Shown here: positions 47,963 to 57,173 of the stretch, in pieces
Position numbering within the stretch: position 1 is the stretch's first letter
How the letters are laid out: every line of letters starts with the position of its first letter
Assembly (NCBI RefSeq): GCF_009858335.1
Contig: NZ_VMSE01000001.1
Location: 1,302,001 to 1,366,000, forward strand
Reading direction: 5' to 3'
DNA: 64,000 nucleotides
Source: Methylovorus glucosotrophus
Lineage (GTDB): Bacteria; Pseudomonadota; Gammaproteobacteria; Burkholderiales; Methylophilaceae
Notes under the pieces: model-generated
Databases searched by the model: none
Told to the model about the DNA's origin: nothing
What the model saw: the letters and a program-made list of their open reading frames with translations, nothing else
Made by a program: the position numbers and the translations under genes

Positions 47963-48579
47963 GGCTGCGAAGCCGGTTGCCGACTAACGCGACGCCATAC
48001 CGGCTGCTTGTCGTCCACGGCGCCCTGGTAAGGCTGGCTGAAGTCTTTCAGGCTGGCTAGGGCATCTTCTGCCGAACGGTCAGCACGAATCAGGTAGCTG
48101 TCAAAACCACAACGCTTGAGGAAGAACAGCTGGTCGCGCAGCACATCGCCAAATGCGCGCAGGGTGTTTTTGTAACCATGACGGGTGCGCAGCAGATTGC
48201 CAATGGAGAAAATGCGGCCATCGGCAAAACGCTCGACATGCACGGCAATCAGCGGCAACTGGTTGATATCGTCAAATGCGCTGACCAGGTCTGCCAGCAC
48301 TTCGTGCGTATCCAGCCAGATGGCCAGCTCACCTGCGGCCAGGCGTGATTCCAGCTCGCCACGGCGGGCGATCCACAAGGAGAGCGGAACCAGTATCTTG
48401 CCGGTGGCAGGGATGACGGTGGCGGCAATCTGCTCTTCGCTGTAGGTTTTTTCGCCAGTCAGCTTGAACAGCACGACTTTGCCTGCCTGCTTGCGTACGG
48501 TTTCTTCGCCCAGCACGGGCAGTTTGACCAGATTCCATTCGTCTTCAACGATGGAGGTGCCGAGGATGAGATTAGACAT
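47959..48579 (-). CDS. DUF934 protein of the sulfite-reductase operon
   Basis: A 206-residue cytoplasmic protein of the DUF934 family, which is regularly found between sulfite reductase and cysH in beta- and alphaproteobacteria. Segments GKILVPLSLWIARR and GNLLRTRHGYKNTLRAFGDVLRDQLFFLKRCGFD are typical. I start it at 48579 (MSNLILG), overlapping the sulfite reductase stop by 8 bp; it overlaps cysH by 4 bp at the other end. An auxiliary role in electron supply or assembly is assumed from context only. Confidence 0.87.
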   Translation of the reverse strand: MSNLILGTSIVEDEWNLVKLPVLGEETVRKQAGKVVLFKLTGEKTYSEEQIAATVIPATGKILVPLSLWIARRGELESRLAAGELAIWLDTHEVLADLVSAFDDINQLPLIAVHVERFADGRIFSIGNLLRTRHGYKNTLRAFGDVLRDQLFFLKRCGFDSYLIRADRSAEDALASLKDFSQPYQGAVDDKQPVWRRVSRQPASQP

Positions 48580-50242
48580 GAGCGGCCTCCTTCTTGGCAT
48601 AAACATGGGCTTTGAACGGTGCCACGCCGATACGGCGCACGGTATCGATAAAGCGTTCTTCTTCTATACGCTCTTGCAGATAGACGTCAATCAGGCGCTG
48701 TACGACGCCAGGCATCTCTTCGGCTGCAAATGATGGCCCAATCACGGTGCCAATGCTGGCGTCATTGCCTTGCTTGCCACCAATGGTGACTTGGTACCAT
48801 TCGGAGCCATCCTTATCTACGCCCAGAATGCCGATGTGGCCGATATGGTGGTGACCGCATGCGTTCATGCATCCCGAGATATTGAGCTCGATATCGCCGA
48901 TATCGTGCAGATAATCCAGATTATCAAACTGCTGCTGAATGGCTTCTGCAATCGGAATGCTCTTGGCATTGGCCAGCGAGCAAAAATCGCCGCCTGGGCA
49001 GCAAATGATATCGGTCAGCAGGCCGATGTTAGGCGTGGCAAGGCCAGCTGCGCGGGCTTGCTCCCAGATGCTGAACAAGTCGGACAGCTTGACGTCAGCC
49101 AGAATCAGGTTTTGCTCATGCGATACACGCAATTCACCAAAACTGTATTTCTCAGCGAGATCGGCCACTACATGCATCTGCTCGGACGTGGCATCGCCTG
49201 GCGCGCGGCCATGCGGTTTCAGCGAAAGCGTTACCGCACGGTAGCCTGCTTGCTGATGCCCGTGCACGCTCCGCTTCACCCAGGCAGCAAAAGCCGGGTT
49301 GCTGGCAATCGCGCTATCAAACGAAGCATCATGCGCAGGCAGTGTGTCGTATGGCATCTTGGTGAAATACTGTGCCACACGCTGCAATTCGGCTTCGGTA
49401 ATGGTGTTGGGGCTGTCTTTCAGGTAGGCCCATTCGGCCTCTACCTGCTTGCGGAACTCATCAATGCCCAGTGCCTTCACCAGAATCTTGATGCGCGCCT
49501 TGTAGGCGTTATCGCGACGGCCATGCAGGTTGTAGACGCGGATGATGGCTTCGCAATAGGTCAACACATGTTGCCATTCCAGATGCTCACGGATCACCGA
49601 ACCCAGAATAGGGGTACGGCCCAGGCCGCCACCGACCCAAACCTTGATCGCCATCTTGTTTTCGCTGTCGCGATAGAACTCGAGGCCGATATCGTGCGCC
49701 TGCACGATCGCGCGATCCTGCTTGGTGCCGGATACTGCAATCTTGAACTTGCGTGGCAAGAGGGCGAATTCGGGGTGGAACGTGCTCCATTGGCGCATGA
49801 TTTCCGCCACGGCACGTGGATCGATGATTTCATCGGGGGCAATGCCAGCGAACTGATCGGTGGTGATATTGCGGATGCAATTGCCGGAGGTTTGAATCGC
49901 ATGCATCTGTACGGTCGCCAGTTCGGCCAGGATGTCCGGCACGTCTTCCAGCTTGGGCCAGTTCAGTTGCAGGTTCTGGCGGGTGCTGAAGTGGCCATAG
50001 CCACGGTCGTAGCGCGCTGCGATATCGGCCAGCTTGTGCAGTTGGCGTGAGGAAAGCATGCCGTAAGGCACGGCAATACGCAGCATGGGTGCGTGGCGCT
50101 GAATGTAGAGGCCATTCTGCAGGCGTAGCGGACGAAACTCTTCATCAGTGAGTTCACCGGCTAAGTAGCGGCGCGTCTGGTCGCGATACTGCGCAACACG
50201 TTCGTCTACGATGGCTTGGTCAATTTCGTCGTATTTATACAT
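48572..50242 (-). CDS. cysI: Sulfite reductase hemoprotein (nitrite/sulfite reductase family)
   Basis: A 556-residue siroheme enzyme reducing sulfite to sulfide. The [4Fe-4S]-siroheme cysteines are in CCPGGDFC (about 414-421) and GCMNAC (about 456-461), separated as in this superfamily, and the two ferrodoxin-like half domains are present. Assignment to sulfite rather than nitrite rests on its place with cysH, cysD and cysN. No flavoprotein CysJ is adjacent, so a ferredoxin or another reductase must donate electrons. Confidence 0.92.
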   Translation of the reverse strand: MYKYDEIDQAIVDERVAQYRDQTRRYLAGELTDEEFRPLRLQNGLYIQRHAPMLRIAVPYGMLSSRQLHKLADIAARYDRGYGHFSTRQNLQLNWPKLEDVPDILAELATVQMHAIQTSGNCIRNITTDQFAGIAPDEIIDPRAVAEIMRQWSTFHPEFALLPRKFKIAVSGTKQDRAIVQAHDIGLEFYRDSENKMAIKVWVGGGLGRTPILGSVIREHLEWQHVLTYCEAIIRVYNLHGRRDNAYKARIKILVKALGIDEFRKQVEAEWAYLKDSPNTITEAELQRVAQYFTKMPYDTLPAHDASFDSAIASNPAFAAWVKRSVHGHQQAGYRAVTLSLKPHGRAPGDATSEQMHVVADLAEKYSFGELRVSHEQNLILADVKLSDLFSIWEQARAAGLATPNIGLLTDIICCPGGDFCSLANAKSIPIAEAIQQQFDNLDYLHDIGDIELNISGCMNACGHHHIGHIGILGVDKDGSEWYQVTIGGKQGNDASIGTVIGPSFAAEEMPGVVQRLIDVYLQERIEEERFIDTVRRIGVAPFKAHVYAKKEAAHV

Positions 50243-50258
50243 GTGATACGGCTTGCCT

Positions 50259-51053
50259 TTATGCTAAAACAAATTTTAAACCGATAATCAGCAACAGCGT
50301 TGCCAATACTGGGCGTAATACTTTTTCCGGGATACGCGCGCTGACGTGGCTGCCTATCCATATCCCCGGGAGCGAGCCAATCAAGAGGCTGCCCAGCAGG
50401 GTGAAATCTACATGGCCCAAGGTCCAATGGCCGATGCCGGCAACGGCGGTCAGCGGAATGGCATGTGCCAGGTCTGTTCCCACCACCTTGAGCGTGCTCA
50501 TCTTGGGGAACAGGAACAAGATGGCGATGGTGCCCAGGGCGCCAGCGCCGACCGATGACAGCGTCACCAGTACCCCCAGAATGGCGCCTGTCAGGATGGT
50601 CGCCGGAATCTGCATTTGCTGGAACCTGCCAGTACTGACGACGACATCTTCAATCTCACGGGTATGCTGGCGCATCAACACGCTTCTGATCAGCAGCGCA
50701 CACGCTGTCAATATCAGGGCAATGCCGAGCGAGTATGTGATTAGCCCGGTAGTTTCCTTGCCTATCGACATTAGATGCTTGATCACATAAATGGTGCCTA
50801 CCGCAAAAGGCAGGCTGCCCATGGATAGCCAGCTCACCACTTTCCAGTCGACTGATTTATGTGTGCCATGATGTACCCATACACCACCGGTTTTGGTGAT
50901 CGCTGCAAATAACAAATCCGTACCCACGGCGACTGCAGGTTTAAAGCCAAACAAAAAAACCAGCAGTGGTGTCATCAGGGAGCCGCCACCTACGCCAGTA
51001 ATACCTACCAGCAAACCTACGGCAAATCCTGAAGCGATATAACCAAAGTCCAT
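50259..51053 (-). CDS. TauE/SafE-family anion permease
   Basis: A 264-residue membrane protein with about eight hydrophobic spans. The N-terminal GLLVGITGVGGGSLMTPLL and the mid-protein ILGVLVTLSSVGAGALGT are the paired signatures of the TauE/SafE (sulfite exporter) family. As the first gene of the cys operon it may import sulfate or export excess sulfite; the direction cannot be told from sequence. It is 16 bp upstream of the sulfite reductase. Confidence 0.9.
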   Translation of the reverse strand: MDFGYIASGFAVGLLVGITGVGGGSLMTPLLVFLFGFKPAVAVGTDLLFAAITKTGGVWVHHGTHKSVDWKVVSWLSMGSLPFAVGTIYVIKHLMSIGKETTGLITYSLGIALILTACALLIRSVLMRQHTREIEDVVVSTGRFQQMQIPATILTGAILGVLVTLSSVGAGALGTIAILFLFPKMSTLKVVGTDLAHAIPLTAVAGIGHWTLGHVDFTLLGSLLIGSLPGIWIGSHVSARIPEKVLRPVLATLLLIIGLKFVLA

Positions 51054-51139
51054 AGAGTCAATTCGTTATTTTGTAAAGGGTTTTTAAAAAAGCGGTTTTT
51101 TCGGAAAAGCTTTTTATTTTACCAGTAAACCGAGTGCCT

Positions 51140-51164
51140 ATTCATAATATGTTATTCTATGAAT
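51140..51164. promoter_or_regulatory. Perfect 7-11-7 inverted repeat in the cys/cysB divergent promoter
   Basis: ATTCATA (51140-51146) and TATGAAT (51158-51164) are exact inverse complements with an 11-base centre, 36 bp before cysB and 86 bp before the permease gene of the divergent operon. The spacing fits a LysR-type operator, so a CysB binding site is the natural suggestion. A second AT-rich, T-tract region lies between it and the permease gene. Confidence 0.6.
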
Positions 51165-51200
51165 ATCTGATTTGGTTATAAGGCTGGAGCAGGATACGTC

Positions 51201-52136
51201 ATGAAGCTTCATCAATTGCGCTATGTACATGAGGTTGCCAAGCAGGGGATGAACATATCCCAGGCGGCAGAAACCTTGCACACTTCACAGCCAGGTGTCA
51301 GCAAGCAAATTCAACTGCTGGAAGAAGAGCTCCAGCTGCAGATATTTCTGCGTAATGGCAAGCGCTTGGTCGGCGTGACTGAACCGGGCAAGATTATACT
51401 GGACTTGGCCGACCGCGTCATGCGCGAGATGAACAACATCAAGCGCGTAGGCGAGGACTTCACCCAGAAGCAGGCCGGTACGTTGGTGATTGCCACGACG
51501 CACACGCAGGCGCGCTATCGTCTGCCGGTAGCGGTAAAAGCCTTTACCGAGCAATATCCCGACGTGAAACTCACCATTCATCAGGGCAATCCCTCCCAGG
51601 TGGCCGAGCAGGTAGCCAGTGGCGAGGCGGATATCGGGATTGCCACCGAAGCAATCAGCAAGGAAGAAAAACTGGTGGCCCTGCCTTGCTACCAATGGAA
51701 CCGTTGCGTTGTCGTCCCTCATGGACATCCTCTGCTCTCGGATACACCGCTTACCCTCAAGAAAATCGCCCAGTATCCGCTGATCACCTACGATTTTGGT
51801 GTGACCGGCGGCTCGGTGGTCAGCCATGTCTTCGAGAAAGAAAACCTGACACCGAATGTCGTGCTGACCGCGATTGATGCCGATGTGATCAAAACCTATG
51901 TGGGGCTGGGCATGGGCATAGGCCTGATGGCGAGCATGGCGTACGACAAGGACCGCGATAGTGGTTTGGCGATGCTGGATGCCAGCCATTTATTTCCCGT
52001 CAGTACTACCTACCTTGGCTTTAGACGCGATACTTTCCTGCGAGGCTATATATATGGCTTTATCCAATTGCTGGCGCCACATCTGGACAAAAAAACCGTC
52101 AATGCAGCCATTCAGTCTGCCAATCCTGCGACCTAG
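51201..52136 (+). CDS. cysB: CysB-like LysR-type transcriptional regulator
   Basis: A 311-residue regulator with an N-terminal winged helix-turn-helix (MKLHQLRYVHEVAKQGMN, AAETLHTSQPGVSKQIQLLEEEL) and a substrate-binding domain with TTHTQARYRLP, the CysB/Cbl hallmark that contacts sulfate or acetylserine. It lies divergent from the cys operon, so autoregulation and activation of that operon under sulfur limitation are likely. The GGAGCAGGA sequence before the ATG is a good ribosome-binding site. Confidence 0.93.
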   Translation: MKLHQLRYVHEVAKQGMNISQAAETLHTSQPGVSKQIQLLEEELQLQIFLRNGKRLVGVTEPGKIILDLADRVMREMNNIKRVGEDFTQKQAGTLVIATTHTQARYRLPVAVKAFTEQYPDVKLTIHQGNPSQVAEQVASGEADIGIATEAISKEEKLVALPCYQWNRCVVVPHGHPLLSDTPLTLKKIAQYPLITYDFGVTGGSVVSHVFEKENLTPNVVLTAIDADVIKTYVGLGMGIGLMASMAYDKDRDSGLAMLDASHLFPVSTTYLGFRRDTFLRGYIYGFIQLLAPHLDKKTVNAAIQSANPAT

Positions 52137-52140
52137 TGTC

Positions 52141-52650
52141 GTGAATGGTCTGCGCCTGATTCTGCAGGCTGCGCTGTTGGGATTGCTATGGAGCAACGCG
52201 CTGGCAAACGCTGCCAGCGCCATGCCGCCTGTGGATCCCGATAATGCGATTTATGAAGTCCCCGTTGAGCCCGGCGTCAGCTATGACGATGTGGTGACCA
52301 GTCTCAAGGTGGTGTCGGAAGGCGAGAACTTTGTGAATCCCGCCAATTTTCCTATTGGTGAGCACATGAAGAAACGCGGTCAGGATCCGCATGGGGTGCT
52401 GGAAGTGCGTGCATTCTGCAATCTTGGCCTGGGCGCCGAGATCATGCTGGATCATCCTGAGTTTGTTGTATTCGCCCCTTGCCGTATTGCCCTGTATGAA
52501 AAAGCCGGAAAGCTGTTTCTGGGCCTTGACCGGCCGACCTTCGATTTGAAAAACATCAAGAATCCGACCCCGCGTGCCCAACATGCTGCACGCGAACTGG
52601 AAGCCACCCTGATAAAAATCATTGATAAAGCCCGCAAGGGTGATATTTGA
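52141..52650 (+). CDS. Exported DUF302-like protein
   Basis: A 169-residue protein with a signal peptide (hydrophobic [12 protein letters not shown], probable cleavage after NAASA). The mature part ([38 protein letters not shown] and [19 protein letters not shown]) resembles the DUF302 fold, with two cysteines placed as in that family. I choose the GTG at 52141, four bases after the cysB stop; the frame is open upstream inside cysB but only the shorter form gives a signal peptide at the N-terminus. Co-transcribed with cysB; function unknown. Confidence 0.75.
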   Translation: MNGLRLILQAALLGLLWSNALANAASAMPPVDPDNAIYEVPVEPGVSYDDVVTSLKVVSEGENFVNPANFPIGEHMKKRGQDPHGVLEVRAFCNLGLGAEIMLDHPEFVVFAPCRIALYEKAGKLFLGLDRPTFDLKNIKNPTPRAQHAARELEATLIKIIDKARKGDI

Positions 52651-52661
52651 ACGAGGAATTC

Positions 52662-54158
52662 ATGAGCACATCGATGCTGATAGCGAAAAGCGAAGAGTTT
52701 ATTTACCTGCTGCCGCGCATGGCAAACCGCCATGGCTTGATTGCCGGAGCCACTGGGACAGGTAAAACCGTGACCTTACAGAGCCTGGCGGAAGGCTTTT
52801 CGCGGCTGGGTGTGCCCGTATTCATGGCGGATGTGAAGGGTGACCTCTCGGGCATGGCCTATGCCGGCGGAAATAACCCGAAAGTGCAAGCGCGTGTTGA
52901 GCAGCTTGGCCTGGAGAACTTTGCCCTGGAAGCATGCCCGGTAACGTTCTGGGATGTATTTGGCACCAAGGGCCACCCGATACGTACCACCGTTGCCGAG
53001 ATGGGGCCTTTGCTGCTGTCGCGCATGATGAACCTCAATGAAGTGCAAAGTGGCGTATTGACTGCCATCTTCAAGATTGCCGACGACCAAGGCTGGCTGT
53101 TGCTGGATCTGAAAGACCTGCGTGCCATGATCCAGCACACCTCGGAGCATGCCGCTGAATACACCGCGCAATATGGCAATATCTCTACTGCCAGTGTGGG
53201 TGCCATTCAGCGTGCGCTGTTGCAGCTTGAGCACGAAGGCGCAGATCAACTGTTCGGGGAGCCTGCGCTTAATCTCGATGATTTCATGCAGACGGATGCC
53301 CAAGGGCGCGGAGTCATCAATATCCTGGCTGCCGACACCCTCTACAACTCGCCGCGTGTTTATGCCACCTTGCTGCTGTGGCTGCTGTCCGAGCTGTTTG
53401 AAAAGCTGCCGGAAGTGGGCGACCTGGATAAGCCCAAGCTGGTGTTTTTCTTTGATGAAGCACATTTGCTATTCAATGAAGCGCCCAGTGCGCTGATGTA
53501 CAAGATCGAGCAGGTCGTGCGACTGATACGTTCCAAAGGCGTGGGCGTATATTTTGTCAGCCAGAACCCGCTGGACATCCCGGATGTGGTGCTGGGGCAA
53601 CTGGGTAACCGCGTGCAGCATGCCTTGCGCGCCTTTACACCGCGTGATCAAAAAGCGGTCAAGGCCGCCGCTGAAACATTCCGCGCTAACCCCGGCGTGG
53701 ATGTTTCCCGCGTGATTACCGAACTGGGCGTGGGCGAAGCTCTGGTTTCCCTGCTGGATGAAAAGGGTAGTCCGGCGCCTGTGGAGCGCGCTTTTATTTG
53801 CCCGCCCGGCAGTCGCATTGGGCCTGCTACCGATGCCGAGCGCGACGCCATTATCAAGGCCTCGGTCTTGTATGGACACTACGAAAAAAGCGTAGACCGG
53901 CTATCTGCATATGAAGTCTTGAAGGGCAGGGCCGCAGCCTCTGAAGAAACACCCAAGGAGGCGGATAGTGGTGGTTTTGACTGGGGCACTTTGTTTGGTG
54001 GAGATGCACCCGCGTCTGGCAAGAAACCATCCGGGCGGCAGCCTGACGGTATCTTGGAAACCGTCACTAAAACCGCAGCCCGCACCATAGGCGCCGAGCT
54101 GGGCCGTCAGATTATCCGCGGGGTGCTGGGCTCATTGCTGGGCAATAAACGCAAATAA
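52662..54158 (+). CDS. HerA-like ATPase (DUF853 family)
   Basis: A 498-residue cytoplasmic ATPase of the HerA/FtsK superfamily. Walker A is [12 protein letters not shown] (about residues 27-38), Walker B is [12 protein letters not shown] (about 258), and a C-terminal arginine-rich sensor region follows ([16 protein letters not shown] [16 protein letters not shown]). The ~60-residue tail is low-complexity, ending [18 protein letters not shown]. The ATG at 52662 has CGAGGAATT upstream. DUF853 proteins are widespread but their role is unsettled; DNA or protein translocation is possible. Confidence 0.85.
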   Translation: MSTSMLIAKSEEFIYLLPRMANRHGLIAGATGTGKTVTLQSLAEGFSRLGVPVFMADVKGDLSGMAYAGGNNPKVQARVEQLGLENFALEACPVTFWDVFGTKGHPIRTTVAEMGPLLLSRMMNLNEVQSGVLTAIFKIADDQGWLLLDLKDLRAMIQHTSEHAAEYTAQYGNISTASVGAIQRALLQLEHEGADQLFGEPALNLDDFMQTDAQGRGVINILAADTLYNSPRVYATLLLWLLSELFEKLPEVGDLDKPKLVFFFDEAHLLFNEAPSALMYKIEQVVRLIRSKGVGVYFVSQNPLDIPDVVLGQLGNRVQHALRAFTPRDQKAVKAAAETFRANPGVDVSRVITELGVGEALVSLLDEKGSPAPVERAFICPPGSRIGPATDAERDAIIKASVLYGHYEKSVDRLSAYEVLKGRAAASEETPKEADSGGFDWGTLFGGDAPASGKKPSGRQPDGILETVTKTAARTIGAELGRQIIRGVLGSLLGNKRK

Positions 54159-54183
54159 GCCAGATGCAACCGGGCTGGTTGGC

Positions 54184-54804
54184 TTAGTTTGCGCGGCCGC
54201 CCATAGGGCTGACAGTTGCGCCTCCAGGTTGCGTATTCCCCTGCGTGTAGGGGAAGCCGAAGCCCGGCCTGTATAAATTGCGTGTGCGCTGCGTATAAGT
54301 GGGGTCTACATCTGAACTGCCGCATGCGGCTTGTACCGCGCTGATCTGTTTATCCAGCACTTCCGGGTCTCCTGCCGCGCTATCGCTTGCTTCATAAGCC
54401 GCCTGCAGGCTTTTGCGTGCGGCGATACATTCGCTGGATGTGCTTTTGTCAGCCACTTGGGCCTTGCCGCTATCGGTGTTGCGCAATTTGGCTTGGCGGA
54501 TCAGTTCACGTTGCTCTGCCGTAATCGCCAGACGTTCGGCCTTGGCGATATCGTTAGCCGCCAGCGCTGCCTTTACCGCATCGTCCAGTTGCTGCACATA
54601 GCGATTCTTGTCGGTACTGGCAGCACCTTCTTGCGCAGGCGCCGGGTCAGCCTGAATATCCAGCTTGGTTTGCCCGGCTTTGGAAGCGCAGGGGGTATCC
54701 GAATACACCACGCCCTGACTGCTTTCGCATTTATAAACCTGCGCCATGGCTGGCGTCGCTAGCGCCAGCAGAGCCAGGCTGAATAAGCATGCGGCATTTT
54801 TCAT
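54184..54804 (-). CDS. Exported DUF4124-domain protein
   Basis: A 206-residue protein with a signal peptide ending ATPAMA (about residue 21), then a DUF4124 domain of some 40 residues with the YKCESSQGVVYSDTPC motif (the two cysteines likely form a disulfide). The rest is Ala/Gln/Lys-rich with predicted helices and a Gly/Pro-rich C-terminus. I start at 54804 (MKNAACLFSL), the ATG that gives a normal signal peptide. Probably periplasmic; function unknown. Confidence 0.8.
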   Translation of the reverse strand: MKNAACLFSLALLALATPAMAQVYKCESSQGVVYSDTPCASKAGQTKLDIQADPAPAQEGAASTDKNRYVQQLDDAVKAALAANDIAKAERLAITAEQRELIRQAKLRNTDSGKAQVADKSTSSECIAARKSLQAAYEASDSAAGDPEVLDKQISAVQAACGSSDVDPTYTQRTRNLYRPGFGFPYTQGNTQPGGATVSPMGGRAN

Positions 54805-54907
54805 CAATACGATTCTTCCCATTTGGTTTTGTTATGACCGCCGCAGAGTGCGATAATTCGCCCGCAGGCAGCCACTGCCACTTCATTTTTAGATCAGGCA
54901 TTTTGAT

Positions 54908-55474
54908 TTGCAAAGAATTTTAACATCGGCCCACGCCGAGCAGACCATTAATAAATCGCGCTTCATTGCGGCAGTCGATTATTGCGAAAACGAGCGCGCC
55001 GTTGCGGCTGCGTTGCGCAAACTGGCATCGCAGCATCAGGGCGCCTCCCATCTGGCGTATGCCTTTCGCCTGAAAACCGAGCAAGGTATTGTCCAGCGCT
55101 TCAGCGATGCCGGTGAGCCTTCGGGCACGGCGGGCAAGCCTATTCTGCAGTTTCTCGAAGGGCGCGATCTCATCAATGTCTGTGTGGGCGTGATTCGGTA
55201 TTACGGTGGTATCAATCTGGGGACTGGCGGCTTGGCCCGTGCTTATGGCGGCACCGCCAAGATGGCGCTGGAAGCCGCCCGTACCGGGCCCTATGTCGAA
55301 ATGCGGCAGTATCGCCTGCAGCTCAGTTACAACAAGCTGGATCAGTTTGTACGGGAGTTGCAGCAACGGCATGGCGAGGTGCGGGACAAACAGTTTGGTG
55401 AATATGTGCAGCTTGAGATTTCGCTGCCATTGTCGGAAGAGGAGTGGCTGATCGGGCGTTACGGCACGCCCTGA
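54908..55474 (+). CDS. YigZ/IMPACT-family protein
   Basis: A 188-residue member of UPF0029. Diagnostic segments are INKSRFIAAVDYCENE, ASHLAYAFRL, FSDAGEPSGTAGKPIL and VIRYYGGINLGTGGLARAYG. The C-terminus has the DUF1949-like domain. Its bacterial role is not established (translation factor-like fold). The only start that keeps the conserved N-terminus is the TTG at 54908, since a stop codon lies in frame at 54890. It is divergent from the DUF4124 gene. Confidence 0.88.
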   Translation: MQRILTSAHAEQTINKSRFIAAVDYCENERAVAAALRKLASQHQGASHLAYAFRLKTEQGIVQRFSDAGEPSGTAGKPILQFLEGRDLINVCVGVIRYYGGINLGTGGLARAYGGTAKMALEAARTGPYVEMRQYRLQLSYNKLDQFVRELQQRHGEVRDKQFGEYVQLEISLPLSEEEWLIGRYGTP

Positions 55475-55508
55475 TTGTGCAGCGAAAAGAGATTATGCTG
55501 CGACAAGA

Positions 55509-55539
55509 CATTGCCAGGGGTATTGACCGCCTGGCAATG
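55509..55539. repeat. 10-bp perfect inverted repeat between convergent genes
   Basis: CATTGCCAGG (55509-55518) and CCTGGCAATG (55530-55539) are exact inverse complements with an 11-base loop, between the YigZ-family and OmpA-like genes, which converge. There is no T-run on either strand, so it is not a classical terminator, though it may serve as one with Rho or as an RNA stabiliser. Confidence 0.6.
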
Positions 55540-55552
55540 CGGGATTGCTGAG

Positions 55553-56221
55553 TTATTGTGGGGTCGCTGCGGCGGCTTGCGGCTCGGCAACAAAAATTTC
55601 TACACGGCGATTCTTGGCGCGATTGGCATCACTGTTGTTTTCTACCAGCGGCTCATGTGAACCACGGCCTTCTGTGGTGAAGCGGCTGGAGGCCACGCCA
55701 CGCGTCACCAGGTAATCGCGTGCATGGTTAGCGCGGTTGAGAGACAGAGGGTTATTCACCGCATCCGTGCCTGTATTGTCGGTATGGCCGACAATCGTCA
55801 CCTTGGTAGCAGGGTTGGCGACCAGACTCTGGGCAAAACTATCCAGCACTGGACGGAAGTTGGGCTTGATATCCGACTTGCCACTATCAAATGAAATATC
55901 GCTTGGGATATCCAGCTTCAGGCGATTATCCGCGGTCTGGCTGACTTGCACGCCCGTCCCAGCTGTGGCTTGCTCCATCTGTTGTTTCTGCTCTTCCATG
56001 CGGCGTGACCAGACATTGCCGCCAATCGCACCTGCACCTGCGCCTACAGCCGCACCAATGGCTGCACCTTTGCTACCGCCTGCCAGTGCACCCACCACCG
56101 CCCCGACTCCGGCTCCTATGCCTGCGCCTTTTGCTGTGCCTTTCTGGGTTTCGGTCATGTTGGCACAGCCGGACATCGTTAATGCCAGCAATAGGGAGGA
56201 AGTAATCAGGGGAGACTTCAT
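55553..56221 (-). CDS. OmpA-family outer membrane lipoprotein (YiaD-like)
   Basis: A 222-residue lipoprotein with a lipobox MSGC (Cys19), a glycine-zipper segment rich in GAGIGAGVGAVVGAL-type repeats (about 30-70) and a C-terminal OmpA peptidoglycan-binding domain (about 105-210) with GHTDNTGTD and NRAKNRRVEI. This is the layout of YiaD-type proteins, which tether the outer membrane to the cell wall. Single gene, with its own upstream region. Confidence 0.9.
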   Translation of the reverse strand: MKSPLITSSLLLALTMSGCANMTETQKGTAKGAGIGAGVGAVVGALAGGSKGAAIGAAVGAGAGAIGGNVWSRRMEEQKQQMEQATAGTGVQVSQTADNRLKLDIPSDISFDSGKSDIKPNFRPVLDSFAQSLVANPATKVTIVGHTDNTGTDAVNNPLSLNRANHARDYLVTRGVASSRFTTEGRGSHEPLVENNSDANRAKNRRVEIFVAEPQAAAATPQ

Positions 56222-56315
56222 GGTGTTGTTCTTTCTCGGGTTATGGATATGTATTGGGCAGATGAGCTTGAGCGAAGTTCTACCGGAGTGGATAAATTAA
56301 AAGCGGGTGCCGGCA

Positions 56316-56353
56316 ATAAAAAACCCGACATCAGCAAGCTGTGTCGGGTTTTA
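56316..56353 (-). terminator. Rho-independent terminator of the fhc operon
   Basis: On the minus strand, AAAACCCGACA and TGTCGGGTTTT form an 11-bp hairpin followed by TTTATT. It lies 14 bp after the fhcC stop. Confidence 0.92.
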
Positions 56354-56366
56354 GGGTCTGTCAGTG

Positions 56367-57173
56367 TTATTTGAAGACGAGGATCTCACCTTTGCCGTCA
56401 TTGGCAATATCGCCCGCGTAACGTTGCACACGGTTGCGATTCACGGCGGCGAACTTGGTGGGCAGGTCACGGAAGGATTTGAACATCAGGCTCAGGAAGG
56501 GCAGGGTATGCGAACCGCAATCCTGAATCGTGGCATGCAGTTTGGGCGCATTGTTGAGCAGCACCGTGCCGCGACGCATGCCATAAGCCAGATACTCGCC
56601 AGTGGTGCCCATGACGCCGATGGTGCCCGCGATCATGCGCGAGGCGCAGTAGCTGCCGACATTGCCTTCGATCAGCACCAGGCCGCGGCGCATCTGGTCG
56701 CCTGCGCGCTCACCCGCATTGCCGGTAATGATGACGGTGCCGCCTTTCATGCCACGGCGCTCGCCGATAATGGCCGAGGCCAGGAAATCGCCAACATTGC
56801 CATGCACATGCAACAAGCCACCCGCCATGCCGCTGGCAGCAAAGTCGCCCGCATTGCCATGCAAGACGATCTCGCCCTTGCGTAGCTTGAACGCCAGATA
56901 GGAGCCGACATTGCCGTGCACGGTAATGCGACCGCTACGCATGCCATGCCCGATGTAATCCAGGCGGTCGGTGGCATTTTTAATGACGATATCGGTGGCA
57001 TCGTCACCGGAAATATCAAACAGGGCGTCAACACGGGGTTGCTCATGGCCGCTGGGCAGTTCGATCGCGGCGATGTCAGCCAGCGATTTGTCAGCCAGCG
57101 CATCCGGCGTCAGCGCGCTCAGGTCGACGCGTTGCCGCGGGGCTGTTTTCAGGGTAAAGGTAAGAGCGCTCAT
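56367..57173 (-). CDS. fhcC: Formyltransferase/hydrolase complex subunit C
   Basis: A 268-residue protein like subunit C of formylmethanofuran dehydrogenase and the C-terminal domain of glutamate synthase. It is a right-handed beta-helix made of repeats of the type G-x-x-G-x-(L/I/V)-x-(V/I)-x-G-(N/T)-x-G, e.g. GMRSGRITVHGNVGSYLAF and RKGEIVLHGNAGDFAA, about seven turns. It belongs to the Fhc complex that releases formate from formyl-methanofuran. Its start overlaps the fhcD stop by 4 bp. Confidence 0.95.
   Translation of the reverse strand: MSALTFTLKTAPRQRVDLSALTPDALADKSLADIAAIELPSGHEQPRVDALFDISGDDATDIVIKNATDRLDYIGHGMRSGRITVHGNVGSYLAFKLRKGEIVLHGNAGDFAASGMAGGLLHVHGNVGDFLASAIIGERRGMKGGTVIITGNAGERAGDQMRRGLVLIEGNVGSYCASRMIAGTIGVMGTTGEYLAYGMRRGTVLLNNAPKLHATIQDCGSHTLPFLSLMFKSFRDLPTKFAAVNRNRVQRYAGDIANDGKGEILVFK

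Noticed and set aside
48770..50050. 426-codon plus-strand frame across the sulfite reductase gene
   Set aside because: Antisense to a protein with complete siroheme cysteines; no domain visible in the antisense product.
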